A stretch of DNA of 64,000 bases from Thiohalocapsa sp. ML1. GTDB taxonomy: Bacteria; Pseudomonadota; Gammaproteobacteria; Chromatiales; Chromatiaceae. This document shows positions 10,623 to 19,176 of the stretch, in pieces (within the stretch, counting starts at the first letter, position 1; every line of letters begins with the position of its first letter). Both the position numbers and the translations under genes were made by a program. Where the stretch lies: contig NZ_JABX01000034.1 in assembly GCF_001469165.1 (NCBI RefSeq), positions 1 to 64,000 of the forward strand, read 5' to 3'. Below the pieces are notes generated by a model. That model saw only the letters and a program-made list of their open reading frames with translations. It had not been told where the DNA came from and did no database searches.

Positions 10623-13496
10623 TCAGCGGCGGACCGGAAAGATCTCCGCCAGCGTGCGCCCGTCGCTCAGGTCCTTGAGGTGTCGGCGCAGGCCGTCCAA
10701 TGCCTGCTCGGCGCTGGCGTTGGGGTCGTAGAAGTGCTCGCCCCAGTGCAGCGGGTTACGCAGTTGGGCGCCCAGTCGCTCGGGTGAGAGCACGTCGTAG
10801 ATGCGCCGCCACTCGCCCTCGACGCGCAGCGCCAGGCGCGGGTTGATGGTGTACTCGCCGCGGCGCCAGCGCAGGAAGAGCTTGCGGTTGTAAGGGTCGT
10901 CGCGGTCGATCTCGTTCTTGGCCAGGATGGAGGAGATGTATTGCCGCTTCTTGCGCCGGGCGGGCACGATGGACTCCGGGAAGTGCGTCAGGATGTGCTC
11001 GATGTCGGCGGCGGACATGAGCTGGCGGCCGGTGGCGTAGTTTTCGCCAAGGGCCAGGTAGAACAGCACCATGCTGAGGCACAGCATCAGGTATTCCATC
11101 AGCCGCTGGTCGAGCTTCACCAGGCGGCCATCCACCTGGATGTCCAGGCTCGGCGGCGCCAGGCGCTCGTACACCGCCGGCAGGCGCTTGCGCGCAAAGC
11201 GCTCGTCGGCGCAGGCGCGCTCGAGCGCGATCTGAAAGGCGTTCAGCCCGTTCGCATCCACCAGCCCGGTGTCGGCGTCGCGGTCGAGCAGGGCCTCGAT
11301 CAGCTCGGCGTTGCCCATGCGGCTCGCGACCATCAGCGGGGTCTGGGCGAAGACGTTGCGGAAGTCCACGCCGTACTGGTCCACCTCGCGCAGCACGGCG
11401 CCGGAGTGCTTCAGCATGTACGGCAGGTAGTGCTTCTTCTCCAGCGTCGGCAGGGCCTTGTCCGGCTGCTTCGCGGCCTTGACGCCGGCCTGGATCAGGG
11501 CGTTCAGCAGGCGCTGGTCTCGATGCACCAGGGCGTACTCCATCAGCGCGATGCCGGCCTTCTTCTCGCCTTTGACCAGGGCCTTGTCCTTGAGGGCCTC
11601 CAGGGCCTCGCCGCGCAGCACGGTCCAGGGCGGGGTGCGTTGCTTCAAGATCTGCTCGCGGATCTCGGCGGCCTGCTCCTCCTTGCCCTGCAGCTCCAGG
11701 CGGTGCGCCTCGTGGCGCCACTCCTCCAGGCTGGAGGTCTGCGTCTCGACGTCATCGACGCCCTCGTGCACCTCGGTGAGGCCGAGCAGGGACAACAGGT
11801 GCTGCTCGGGGCGCGGCTCGATGAGGTAGAGGTTGCGCACCGCCCGGGTCACGGCCACGTACAGCGCATTGATGTAGAACTTGTAGATCTCCAGCGACTT
11901 GTCGCCCTTGTCGCGGGCGCGGGCGTAGCGCAGATCGCCGGCCAGGTCCGCCTCGGACAGGTCGCCGGCGATGTCGCGAAAGCGCTTCTCCTCGCTCGAC
12001 AGGAAGCCGTACAACAGCACGTTCTCGTACTCCAGGCCCTTGGCCTCGTGGATCGAGAACACCAGCGGCGTGCGGAAGAACCGGCGCACCTCCGCCTTCT
12101 GCTCCGGGTGCAGCACCAGGATGGCGAAGCGGGCGGAGGCGGCGGTGCGCTGGTCCAGGTCGCGCTTGACCCGCTCGCTGTCTTGCAGCAGCCCGACGCG
12201 GCCGCGAGCGGGGCCGCAGCTACGCACCAGGTAATTGCTCTCGCGGTCCACGGAGCCGAAGCGGGCGTGCTTGATGCGCAAGAGCCGATTGGCGATCTCG
12301 GTCACCTGCGGCGAGTTGCGGAAGTTGGCGTTGAGGATGCGGATCAGGTCCGCGCCGGTGCCGGTGCCGGTGCCGGCGGCATCCGTCTGCTGCTGCCAGA
12401 ACAGGCTCTTGACCTTGGACCAAGAGAAGAAATTGGGGTGGACGATCTGGTTGGCGTCGCCGCAGAGCAGGAAGTTGTTGCCGTCGCGCAACGCCCTCAA
12501 GATCAGCAGGAGCTGGACGTTGGTCAGGTCCTGCACCTCGTCCACCACCACGCAGTCGTAGCGCGGTGCAACGCGCGCGAGCCAGGCGTGGCTCACCAGG
12601 TTCGCGTCGAACCAGCCCTGCTCGTCGAGAAAGCGCAGGTACTTCTCGAACAGGTCGTAGACCTCGGCGCGGGTCTCCGGCGGGTAGATGGACTGCTTGA
12701 CGCCCAAGCCCAGATAGGCCTCGCGGCTCAGGTACGCCTGCGCCGGGTCGGCGCCGGTGATGGCGCCCTGAAACTCCTCGAACAACTGATGGCTGTCCTT
12801 CAGCGCCTTGGGCAAGCGCTGGCGCGCGGCCCAGGCGGCGAAGGCGCGCGGCGTGATCTCCTTGCCCGGCGGCACCTGGACGCTCTCCAGGTACTCGCGA
12901 AAGGACAGGAAGCTCACGTCCTGATCCTCCCGCTGCCAGCCGTTGGCGTAGTAGAGCCCGCGCGCGTTCTGCACCAGGAAGGGCGAGCGGGTGACGTAGA
13001 GCACGTCGCCGGGGGCGTCCTTCATCTTTTCCAGCGTCAGCGCCGTCTTGCCGCTGCCGGCGGAGCCGATGATGACCAGCGGCGGCTGCTGACGATAGAT
13101 CAGCTCCTGGTCGTCGTCGAAGGACAGCACCTTGTCCAGCAGGTGAAAGCGGGGCAGGGCGGGGTTGAGGTAGGGCAGCTCCGGCGCGGTGTCGGCGGCG
13201 TCCGCTGCCGCGTCCGGGATGCGCTCCTCGTCCACCTGCACGCCGCGGGCGAGGAAGCGGGACTTCTCGTAGGCGTGGCTCGGGATGTACTCCAGCAGCA
13301 GGGCGCAGCGCTCGCCCTGGTGGCGGTAGAGCGAGAACAGGAGCCGGTTGCTGCGGTCCAGGCGGGCGCGATACAGGTTGTCGCCGACCTTCTTCACGTC
13401 GGCGGAGCGGAAGTCCTCCGCCGCGAGGCGGTCGGTGAGCTTGGCGATGCCGGGGATGGCCGCGGGGTCGAGTCCGCGATAGGTCAGAATCCGCAT
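10623..13496 (-). CDS. SF1 (UvrD/Rep-like) helicase with RelE-like N-terminus and ankyrin segment
   Basis: A 957-residue protein. Residues 1-85 look like a RelE/ParE-fold toxin (LYRARLDRSNRLLFSLYRHQ ... LLLEYIPSHAYEKSRF). The SF1 helicase core follows: Walker A GSAGSGKT (144-151), Walker B/motif II VVDEVQD (317-323), a motif III-like LCGDANQ, motif V SIHEAKGLEYENVLL (481-495) and motif VI YVAVTRAVRNLYL (546-557). Around residue 730-790 there is an ankyrin-like pair (AQTPLMVASRMGNAELIEALLDRDAD). I chose the ATG at 13496; frames further upstream run into repeat DNA. It probably acts on DNA or RNA. The toxin-like fold is inference from pattern only. Confidence 0.85.
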   Translation of the reverse strand: MRILTYRGLDPAAIPGIAKLTDRLAAEDFRSADVKKVGDNLYRARLDRSNRLLFSLYRHQGERCALLLEYIPSHAYEKSRFLARGVQVDEERIPDAAADAADTAPELPYLNPALPRFHLLDKVLSFDDDQELIYRQQPPLVIIGSAGSGKTALTLEKMKDAPGDVLYVTRSPFLVQNARGLYYANGWQREDQDVSFLSFREYLESVQVPPGKEITPRAFAAWAARQRLPKALKDSHQLFEEFQGAITGADPAQAYLSREAYLGLGVKQSIYPPETRAEVYDLFEKYLRFLDEQGWFDANLVSHAWLARVAPRYDCVVVDEVQDLTNVQLLLILRALRDGNNFLLCGDANQIVHPNFFSWSKVKSLFWQQQTDAAGTGTGTGADLIRILNANFRNSPQVTEIANRLLRIKHARFGSVDRESNYLVRSCGPARGRVGLLQDSERVKRDLDQRTAASARFAILVLHPEQKAEVRRFFRTPLVFSIHEAKGLEYENVLLYGFLSSEEKRFRDIAGDLSEADLAGDLRYARARDKGDKSLEIYKFYINALYVAVTRAVRNLYLIEPRPEQHLLSLLGLTEVHEGVDDVETQTSSLEEWRHEAHRLELQGKEEQAAEIREQILKQRTPPWTVLRGEALEALKDKALVKGEKKAGIALMEYALVHRDQRLLNALIQAGVKAAKQPDKALPTLEKKHYLPYMLKHSGAVLREVDQYGVDFRNVFAQTPLMVASRMGNAELIEALLDRDADTGLVDANGLNAFQIALERACADERFARKRLPAVYERLAPPSLDIQVDGRLVKLDQRLMEYLMLCLSMVLFYLALGENYATGRQLMSAADIEHILTHFPESIVPARRKKRQYISSILAKNEIDRDDPYNRKLFLRWRRGEYTINPRLALRVEGEWRRIYDVLSPERLGAQLRNPLHWGEHFYDPNASAEQALDGLRRHLKDLSDGRTLAEIFPVRR

Positions 13497-13638
13497 GGTG
13501 CTGGCGTTGGCGTTGATGATGCTGTGGTTGGTGCGGGAGCGACGTCGAAGGCCCCCTTTTGAACGTCGGACCTTGGCCCTTGGCCCTTCGGGCACGGCGC
13601 GCGCGTGCAACCCGAAGCTGTTGCACAGATGCCCGCTG

Positions 13639-13682
13639 CCCCAAGGGGCCCAAGGGGCCCAAGGGGCCCAAGGGGCCCAAGG
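13639..13682. repeat. Short tandem repeat of a 9-bp unit (CCCAAGGGG)
   Basis: About 4.7 perfect head-to-tail copies of CCCAAGGGG in the gap between the divergent helicase and DUF3127 genes. Each unit is close to self-complementary, so the array could form alternative hairpins. A CCTTGGCCC fragment of family A lies just before it (13572-13590). Confidence 0.85.
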
Positions 13683-13893
13683 CCGACGAGTATATCGGCC
13701 GTGTGCCGCGGTTGCCGAGCCCGGGCGCGTGTGTCGGGCCTCGGCAACGCGCCAGGGCCGTGCTGCGCACGCGGCGGGCAGGCGGATCGGCTGGCGGTCG
13801 GGACAGGCCTCCCCGCCGTCCGGTACGATGTGGCGCCGGGTGAGGCGCGGTCAGTGCATGTTCGTCGGCCGCGGTGCTGCCCTTTTCATGCAT

Positions 13894-13932
13894 CCTTCAT
13901 CAAGATCCTTCATCAAGATCCTTCATCAAGAG
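13894..13932. repeat. Three tandem copies of CCTTCATCAAGAT
   Basis: A 13-bp unit repeated three times (the last ends in G), directly upstream of the DUF3127 start codon. The final AAGAGAG may serve as a ribosome-binding site about 11 bp before the TTG start, so copy number could affect translation spacing. Confidence 0.8.
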
Positions 13933-13943
13933 AGCCAAGCGCT

Positions 13944-14282
13944 TTGGAACTGACAGGCAAGATCATCCAAATCCTGCCGGAGAAGTCCGGCACCTCCGCC
14001 CGCGGCCAGTGGCGCAAGCAGGAGTACGTCATCGAGATCCCGGGGGATTACCCGAAGCAGGTCTGCTTCATGGTCTGGGGCGACAAGATCGACCAATTCG
14101 GCATCCAGCAGGGGCAGGACGTCACCGTTCACTTCGACCTCGAAAGCCGCGAGTTCAACGGTCGCTGGTACACCGACGTCAAGGCCTGGCGTGTCGATCC
14201 AGCCGGGCAGGGCGCGGGCGACGGCGAGGGCTATCGCCAGGACGGCGTGCCGCCGATGTTCGGCGAAGAGCCGCCTTTTTGA
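13944..14282 (+). CDS. DUF3127 family protein (OB-fold-like)
   Basis: A 112-residue protein beginning LELTGKIIQILPEKSGTSA and continuing RKQEYVIEIPGDYPKQVCFMVWGDKIDQF, the pattern of DUF3127. That family is common in Bacteroidetes and is predicted to be OB-fold. The start is a TTG, since no ATG/GTG fits the family N-terminus. The C-terminus GVPPMFGEEPPF is acidic/aromatic, reminiscent of single-stranded-DNA-binding protein tails. A nucleic-acid role is inference. It is transcribed away from the helicase gene. Confidence 0.8.
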   Translation: MELTGKIIQILPEKSGTSARGQWRKQEYVIEIPGDYPKQVCFMVWGDKIDQFGIQQGQDVTVHFDLESREFNGRWYTDVKAWRVDPAGQGAGDGEGYRQDGVPPMFGEEPPF

Positions 14283-14329
14283 GGGCCGAGGGCCTAGTGC
14301 AGCGGCGCGGAAGTCTTGAGACGTCTTGG

Positions 14330-14573
14330 GTCGTCGCGGGCGGGTCGGTAGCCGATCCAGAACGGCCCGGGCCGGGTCGGAGAGCCGACCTCCCGGTCGG
14401 CTCGGCAGTCGCGACAACCTGCATCCCGCTCTGTCGCCGTGTTGACCTGGAGGTCAACACTCCAGTCAACGCCCGTCAACACCGCGCACGTTCGATTACT
14501 ACAACGACAACTACAACGACAACGACAACGACAACGATGAAACCACGGTCTCGGGGTTTTGGCAGCGAAGCAC
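14330..14573. repeat. Dispersed repeat family B, copy 1
   Basis: Composite of GTCGCGGGCGGGTC, the perfect hairpin AGCCGACC-TCCC-GGTCGGCT (14383-14402), CGCTCTGTCGC, the hairpin GTTGACCT-GG-AGGTCAAC (14441-14458), a CGACAA/CTACAA microsatellite (about 14494-14536), and an end reading GAAACCACGGTCTCGGGG ... AAGCACTAG. Copy 2 at 21985 shares every block in the same order. Copy 3 at 41362 shares the two hairpins only. Confidence 0.8.
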
Positions 14574-14668
14574 TAGGGCCAAGGGCCGAGGCCAGAGCGT
14601 GTCTTGATGCGCTGATGTACCCATCTCGCGTCGGCTTCCTTAGCCCTCGGCCCTCGGCCCTTTCCCCA
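14573..14668. repeat. Family A-type hairpin arms flanking a unique loop
   Basis: GGGCCAAGGGCCGAGG at the left and CCCTCGGCCCTCGGCCC at the right flank about 60 bp of unrelated sequence. It abuts family B copy 1 exactly at CACTAG and ends at the start codon of the MBL-fold gene, so the 387-bp gap after the DUF3127 gene is all repeat. Confidence 0.65.
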
Positions 14669-14669
14669 G

Positions 14670-15440
14670 ATGCCAAATCTACCCCGCCTGATAATCCTGT
14701 TCGACAATGTGCCCGGCGTTGAAGGTCTGGAGCGCCTGTGGGGCTTCGCGGCCCTGATCGAAGCCGACGGGCGCAGGCTCCTGTTCGATACCGGCAGCAA
14801 CGGCCGCGCGCTGCTGCGCAACATGGCAGCGCTGGGCTGCCCGGTCGCGTCGGTGGACACGCTCTTTCTGTCGCATCCGCACTGGGACCACATCGGCGGG
14901 CTCGACTCCGTGCTGGAGCAGAACCCGGACCTGAGCGTGGTGCTGCACCAGGGCTTCTCGAAGCACCTGATCGCGGACTTGCGCGGGCAGTGCCGGGAGC
15001 TCGTGGTGGTGGGGGCGGAGCCGCAGCAGCTCGCGCCCGGGCTGTTCAGCACCGGCACCCTCGACAGCGAGCCGCCCGAGCACGGCTTGGTGCTGGACTT
15101 GGGCGGTGTCAGCGCGGCCATCAGCGGCTGCGCCCACCCCGGTATGGCGCGCATCGTGGAGCGTGGCGCGGCGCTGCTTGGCCGGCCCATCGACTGGGCT
15201 ATCGGCGGCTTTCATCTCATGTACGCCGATGCTGCGGAGATCGAGCGCAGCATCCAAGCCCTGCAAGCCCTCGACGTGGCCTACGTCGTGCCCACCCACT
15301 GCACCGGCGACCCGGCGCGGGCCGCGTTCGAACAGGCCTATGGCGCGCATTGTGTCGCGGGCGGCGTCGGCCGAGAGATCCTGCTGTGGCCGCGCCCGCG
15401 TGGCGAGCGTCGGGTCTTTTCGAGCGACACCAGCCGCTGA
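14670..15440 (+). CDS. MBL-fold metallohydrolase
   Basis: A 256-residue metallo-beta-lactamase-fold protein. The metal-binding motif HPHWDH (residues 69-74) is present, with LLFDTGSNGRALLRNM upstream, SGCAHPG as the second-shell His and PTHCTGDPA near the C-terminus. This resembles the subfamily annotated as dihydropteroate-linked 7,8-dihydropterin-6-methyl-ribofuranosylaminobenzene phosphate synthase-like hydrolases, of uncertain bacterial role. The ATG directly follows repeat DNA and no good ribosome-binding site is visible. Pieces of its C-terminal half reappear in the gene at 15668. Confidence 0.88.
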   Translation: MPNLPRLIILFDNVPGVEGLERLWGFAALIEADGRRLLFDTGSNGRALLRNMAALGCPVASVDTLFLSHPHWDHIGGLDSVLEQNPDLSVVLHQGFSKHLIADLRGQCRELVVVGAEPQQLAPGLFSTGTLDSEPPEHGLVLDLGGVSAAISGCAHPGMARIVERGAALLGRPIDWAIGGFHLMYADAAEIERSIQALQALDVAYVVPTHCTGDPARAAFEQAYGAHCVAGGVGREILLWPRPRGERRVFSSDTSR

Positions 15441-15667
15441 CGTTCAGCGGACCCGACCTGGAGTTCGGCTCTCCGGCCGCACTCCGGTCGCTTTCGCAGC
15501 GCCCGCAGGAACGGGGTCTAGGTGTCGGCGCGCCGCGCCGAGGCCCTCTTCTGACGGGCGAGCCGAAGTACACGCCGCCGAGCACCTTTTTCGTTCCGTC
15601 ACGCGCCGCGACTGGCTAAGATGCGCTTTTCGCAACTGCCGTGCCGGCATCGCCGGACCGAGCCACC

Positions 15668-16072
15668 ATGGACAGCACCATCGAGACCATCAAGCGCGAG
15701 CTGCCCCGCCTGCTGCGCGAGGATCCGGCGCTGCGCGACTACGTGTTGGAACTCACGCGCGGTTTCTACGCGGGCCGCGCCGAGACCGACGACTGCTTTG
15801 ACCGTGTGCTGAACGAGCTTGCGCGCGACCGCGAGGCGCAGGCGCACAAGTGGGACGAGCAGAATCGCGAGTGGGACGAGCAGCACCTTGCGCTGAAGGA
15901 GTGCGAGCCGCCCGAGCACGGCTTGGTGCTCCGCGACCTGGCCTATCTGGTGCCGACGCACTGCACCGGCGATGCCGCCCGGGCCGCGTTCCGGCAAGCC
16001 TACGGGGAGCGCTGTTGCGCCGGCGGGGCAGGGCGCAAGATCCTGCTGCGCCAGCGCGCGGACGCCGATTGA
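15668..16072 (+). CDS. Chimeric protein: DUF3782-like coiled-coil N-terminus joined to MBL-fold fragments
   Basis: 134 residues. Positions 1-75 (MDSTIETIKRELPRLLREDP ... FYAGRAETDDCFDRVLNEL, then charged DEQNREWDEQ repeats) match the N-terminus of DUF3782-type proteins. From residue 78 the sequence is CEPPEHGLVL joined to DLAYLVPTHCTGDAARAAFRQAYGERCCAGG. These are two separated pieces of the neighbouring MBL protein (SEPPEHGLVL and DVAYVVPTHCTGDPARAAFEQAYGAHCVAGG) with about 60 residues missing between them. A 26-bp stretch is identical in DNA. It lacks the metal-site HxHxDH, so it cannot be an active hydrolase. It is probably a recombination product and may be a pseudogene. Confidence 0.75.
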   Translation: MDSTIETIKRELPRLLREDPALRDYVLELTRGFYAGRAETDDCFDRVLNELARDREAQAHKWDEQNREWDEQHLALKECEPPEHGLVLRDLAYLVPTHCTGDAARAAFRQAYGERCCAGGAGRKILLRQRADAD

Positions 16073-16073
16073 T

Positions 16074-16739
16074 TCAGTCGAACGCCACCATGTCCAACGC
16101 GCGCTCCACCTTGCCGGCGCCCCAGGTCTTGGCCGGCGACAGTGCGCCGTTGGGCTGGATCGTGGTGCCTTCGCCTGCGCGCAGCGTTACCCGACCCGTG
16201 GGGTTGCTGACGAGCACCTCGCCCTCCACCACCAAGACGCCGATGGCCCCATCGATGGGGCCGTACCAGACATGCGTGCCGCGAACACCCAGGATGGCGA
16301 CGGGGGTGCGGATCAGCACGCGCCGACGCTCACTGGCGCGCAGCTTGTCGCCGATGAACAGCAGCGCGCCCTTGATGAGGTTCAGCGTGGCCTCGGTCTC
16401 GCGCCCCGGGGCATAAACGAGCTCGTCCACCCTCAGCTCGGCCTTTTCGCCCATGGTGATGGTGGACGCGTCCGCCAACGCCACGCGGAGCCGCGCGGCC
16501 TCGCCCGTGCGCAACAGGTCCAGGTAGTAGACTGGCGCGGTGGGCTCCAGGCTGCGCGCGTCACCCTCGAAGACCGCGTTTGCCGGCGCCTGCACACGCT
16601 CGACCGCGCCGACCTCCGCACGTGCCGTCTCCTGTGCCTGTGCGATGCCGCACAACCAGATGCAAAACCACATGCACAACCACATGCACAACGATCGGAC
16701 CATCGATACCGCCGCCATGGCGGGGGCGTGCGTTGTCAT
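16074..16739 (-). CDS. Secreted FecR domain protein
   Basis: 221 residues. It has a signal peptide with an odd Trp/Cys-rich hydrophobic core (SLCMWLCMWFCIWLCGIAQAQ), encoded by 12-bp near-repeats (AACCACATGCAC on the plus strand). The FecR-type beta domain follows: LLRTGEAARLRVALADASTITMGEKAELRVDEL, GALLFIGDKL, TPVAILGVRGTHVWYG and VLVSNPTGRVTLRAGEGTTI. Proteins of this kind are often encoded next to CHASE2-cyclases, as here (divergent, 177 bp apart). A periplasmic role in sensing or scaffolding is inference. The stop lies one base from the convergent chimeric gene. Confidence 0.85.
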   Translation of the reverse strand: MTTHAPAMAAVSMVRSLCMWLCMWFCIWLCGIAQAQETARAEVGAVERVQAPANAVFEGDARSLEPTAPVYYLDLLRTGEAARLRVALADASTITMGEKAELRVDELVYAPGRETEATLNLIKGALLFIGDKLRASERRRVLIRTPVAILGVRGTHVWYGPIDGAIGVLVVEGEVLVSNPTGRVTLRAGEGTTIQPNGALSPAKTWGAGKVERALDMVAFD

Positions 16740-16916
16740 TGGCGGATACCTCGATGCGAGACACTGGTGTACAGCCCGACCCCGATGGAGCTGATGGCCA
16801 TGGGCACGAAAGCCGCGCATGACGTGACGCCTCTGCGCCGCGAGCATCCGCTGGGGTCGATCATCGCAGGTCTCGCTCGGCGGATGAAGCCATAACAACC
16901 GCGCGCGCATGAGGGC

Positions 16917-19025
16917 ATGATTGGGCCAATGCACGGAAAATTGCTGGCGCCGCTGCTGGCGACCGCGCTCCTCGCGCTGGCCGTCTATGCCCAGATCTGC
17001 TGCCCGCAGGTCTTCTCGACCATGCGCACCCTGCTGTTCGACGCCTACATGGCGGTATCCCCGGCAGCGCCGCGCGCCCCGGTCAGCGTGGTTGAGATCG
17101 ACGAGCAGGCGCTGAGCGCGCATGGGCCCTGGCCCTGGTCGTCGGCGACCTTGGCGGCGCTGTTGGAGCGGCTCGCGGCCGCCGGCGCCGGCCCGGCGGC
17201 GCTGACGATGATCCCGGCGCAGGCGCTTGCGCCCGAGCCGGGCGCGCAGGCCCTACACGGGGGCGAGGCCCCGCAGCCGGGGGTGCCGCCCGATCCCCTG
17301 GCCCGGGCGATCATGGGGCTGCCCACCGTCGTCGGTTACGCGCTGACGGACCAGGGCGGGAGCCCGACGCCGCCGCCGCGGGCGGTTGGACTCAGCGTGG
17401 TCGGCGCGGCGGCGCCACGGCTGCAAAGCCGCCTGCCCGCCAGTCTGCTGCCGCCGGCAGCGCGTGTCCCTGCCGCCGGTCTGGGGGCGCTGAACGTGTT
17501 TCCGGACCGTGACGGGCGCCTGCGCCGGGTGCCTTTGTTGGTGCAGATGGGCGACGCGCTGCTGCCGTCGCTGTCCGCCGAGATCCTGCGCGTGGCTACC
17601 GGTGCGGGCTCGTACATGGTCCGCGTCGCCGCCGATCCGGGCGCGGACACGCCGCTGTCCATCAGGATCGGCAGCCGATCCATCCCCCTGAACGACAACG
17701 GCGAGATCTGGCTCCACTTCGCGCCGCGGACGGCCTTGCCGGTGATCGGCGCCGCCGCGGTGCTGGCGGGCGAGGTGCCGGCGGGTCTACTAGCGCAGCG
17801 CATCGTGCTGATCGGCGTCCGGGCACCCGGTATCGGCAGCACCGTGACATCGCCGCTGGGCGAAGGGCTGAGTGCGGCGATGATTCACGCCCAGGCGGTG
17901 AGCCAGTTGCTGGCGGGCGCCCATCCGCTGCGCCCGCGCTGGGCCCCCGGTGCCGAGGCGCTGGCGGGCGCGCTGGGCTCGCTGCTGCTGATCCTGCTGT
18001 CCCTGCGCATCCGCGGAGCCTGGCTGGTGCTGGCGGGGCTGGTGCTGGTGGCGGCGGTGCTGGCCGGCGGCTTTTGGCTGTTCCGGCAGCATTTGCTGCT
18101 GTTCGATGCGCTGACGCCGGCCGTAACCATCGTTGCCGTGTTCACCACGCTGTCCCTGGTCGGCTATGCGATCAGCGAGCGTGAGCGACGATTCGTGCAG
18201 CGGGCCTTCTCGAGCTTCGTTTCGCCGAACCTCGTGCGGCACCTGATGCGTCACCCCGAGGAGCTGCGTCTGCGCGGCGAGCGCCGGGAGTGCAGCTTCG
18301 TCATGACGGATCTTGCGGGCTTCACGCCCTTGGTGGAGCGCTCCGCGCCCGAGGCGCTGGTGGACCTGCTGAACCGCTATCTGGAGGGGCTCATCAGCAT
18401 CGCCTTCGAGCATGACGGGACGCTGGAGCGCATCGTCGGCGATGCCGTGTCGGTGCATTTCTCGGCCCCGGTCGTGCAGCCCGACCACGCCCGGCGCGCG
18501 CTTGCCTGCGCACTGGCCATCGACCGCTTCGCCGCGGGCTTTGCCGAGCAAATGCGCCGCGACGGTGTCGCCTTCGGCCATACCCGCATCGGGGTGCATA
18601 CGGGCGAGGTCATTGTTGGCAACTTCGGTGGCAAGAGTCAGCTCGACTACCGTGCCTTCGGCGACCCCATCAACACGACGGCGCGCCTGGAGTCCGCGAA
18701 CCGGTTCTTCGGCACCCGCATCGCGGTCAGCGCCGACACCGTGGCGCAATGTCCGCGGATGCCGCTGCGACCCATCGGCGCCCTGCTGCTCAAGGGCAAA
18801 CGCACGCCCATCGAGACCTACACACCGCTGACGGAGGCGGACATCGATTCCGGGCTCGCGGCGGCCTACGACCACGCCTATGGCTTGGTCGGGGAGCAGA
18901 GTTCGCGGGCGCTCGCCGCCTTCGAGGATTGTGCGGCACGCTTCCCGCACGATGGACTGGTCCGCTTCCACGTGGAGCGCCTGCGCAGCGGCGGCAGCGG
19001 CGCCGAGATCCGGCTGGAGCCATGA
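16917..19025 (+). CDS. CHASE2 domain adenylate/guanylate cyclase
   Basis: A 702-residue membrane sensor cyclase. A leading membrane helix (about 8-25) is followed by an extracytoplasmic CHASE2 domain (about 40-340, with VSVVEIDEQALSAHGPWPW and VLIGVRAPGIGSTVTSPLG). Three membrane helices follow (about 345-420), then a class III cyclase domain: ECSFVMTDLAGFTPLVE with a metal-binding Asp, LERIVGDAVSVHF with the second Asp, and GVHTGEVIVGNFGGKSQLDYRAFGDPINTTARLE. Signals probably control cAMP or cGMP output. An ATG at 16929 is an alternative start. It is divergent from a FecR protein, a recurrent pairing. Confidence 0.92.
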   Translation: MIGPMHGKLLAPLLATALLALAVYAQICCPQVFSTMRTLLFDAYMAVSPAAPRAPVSVVEIDEQALSAHGPWPWSSATLAALLERLAAAGAGPAALTMIPAQALAPEPGAQALHGGEAPQPGVPPDPLARAIMGLPTVVGYALTDQGGSPTPPPRAVGLSVVGAAAPRLQSRLPASLLPPAARVPAAGLGALNVFPDRDGRLRRVPLLVQMGDALLPSLSAEILRVATGAGSYMVRVAADPGADTPLSIRIGSRSIPLNDNGEIWLHFAPRTALPVIGAAAVLAGEVPAGLLAQRIVLIGVRAPGIGSTVTSPLGEGLSAAMIHAQAVSQLLAGAHPLRPRWAPGAEALAGALGSLLLILLSLRIRGAWLVLAGLVLVAAVLAGGFWLFRQHLLLFDALTPAVTIVAVFTTLSLVGYAISERERRFVQRAFSSFVSPNLVRHLMRHPEELRLRGERRECSFVMTDLAGFTPLVERSAPEALVDLLNRYLEGLISIAFEHDGTLERIVGDAVSVHFSAPVVQPDHARRALACALAIDRFAAGFAEQMRRDGVAFGHTRIGVHTGEVIVGNFGGKSQLDYRAFGDPINTTARLESANRFFGTRIAVSADTVAQCPRMPLRPIGALLLKGKRTPIETYTPLTEADIDSGLAAAYDHAYGLVGEQSSRALAAFEDCAARFPHDGLVRFHVERLRSGGSGAEIRLEP

Positions 19026-19176
19026 GCCGGCGGCGCGGGCGGACGACACCGCCCGGCGCAGGAGCCCGATGTGCCGGGGCTGCATCAATGCAGGCATTCA
19101 CGCCCTTGCCTACACTTCCGGCAAGCCGCCGCCCGAACTGCCCGTATCCGTCGGTGAACCGCCAGGCAATAGCGTT

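Noticed and set aside
10941-13562. 873-codon open frame antisense to the helicase
   Set aside because: Low-complexity composition and no motif, while the opposite strand encodes complete SF1 helicase motifs.
13605-13943. Longer N-terminus for the DUF3127 protein
   Set aside because: The extra 113 codons translate tandem repeats (CCCAAGGGG and CCTTCATCAAGAT); family members begin at ELTGKI.
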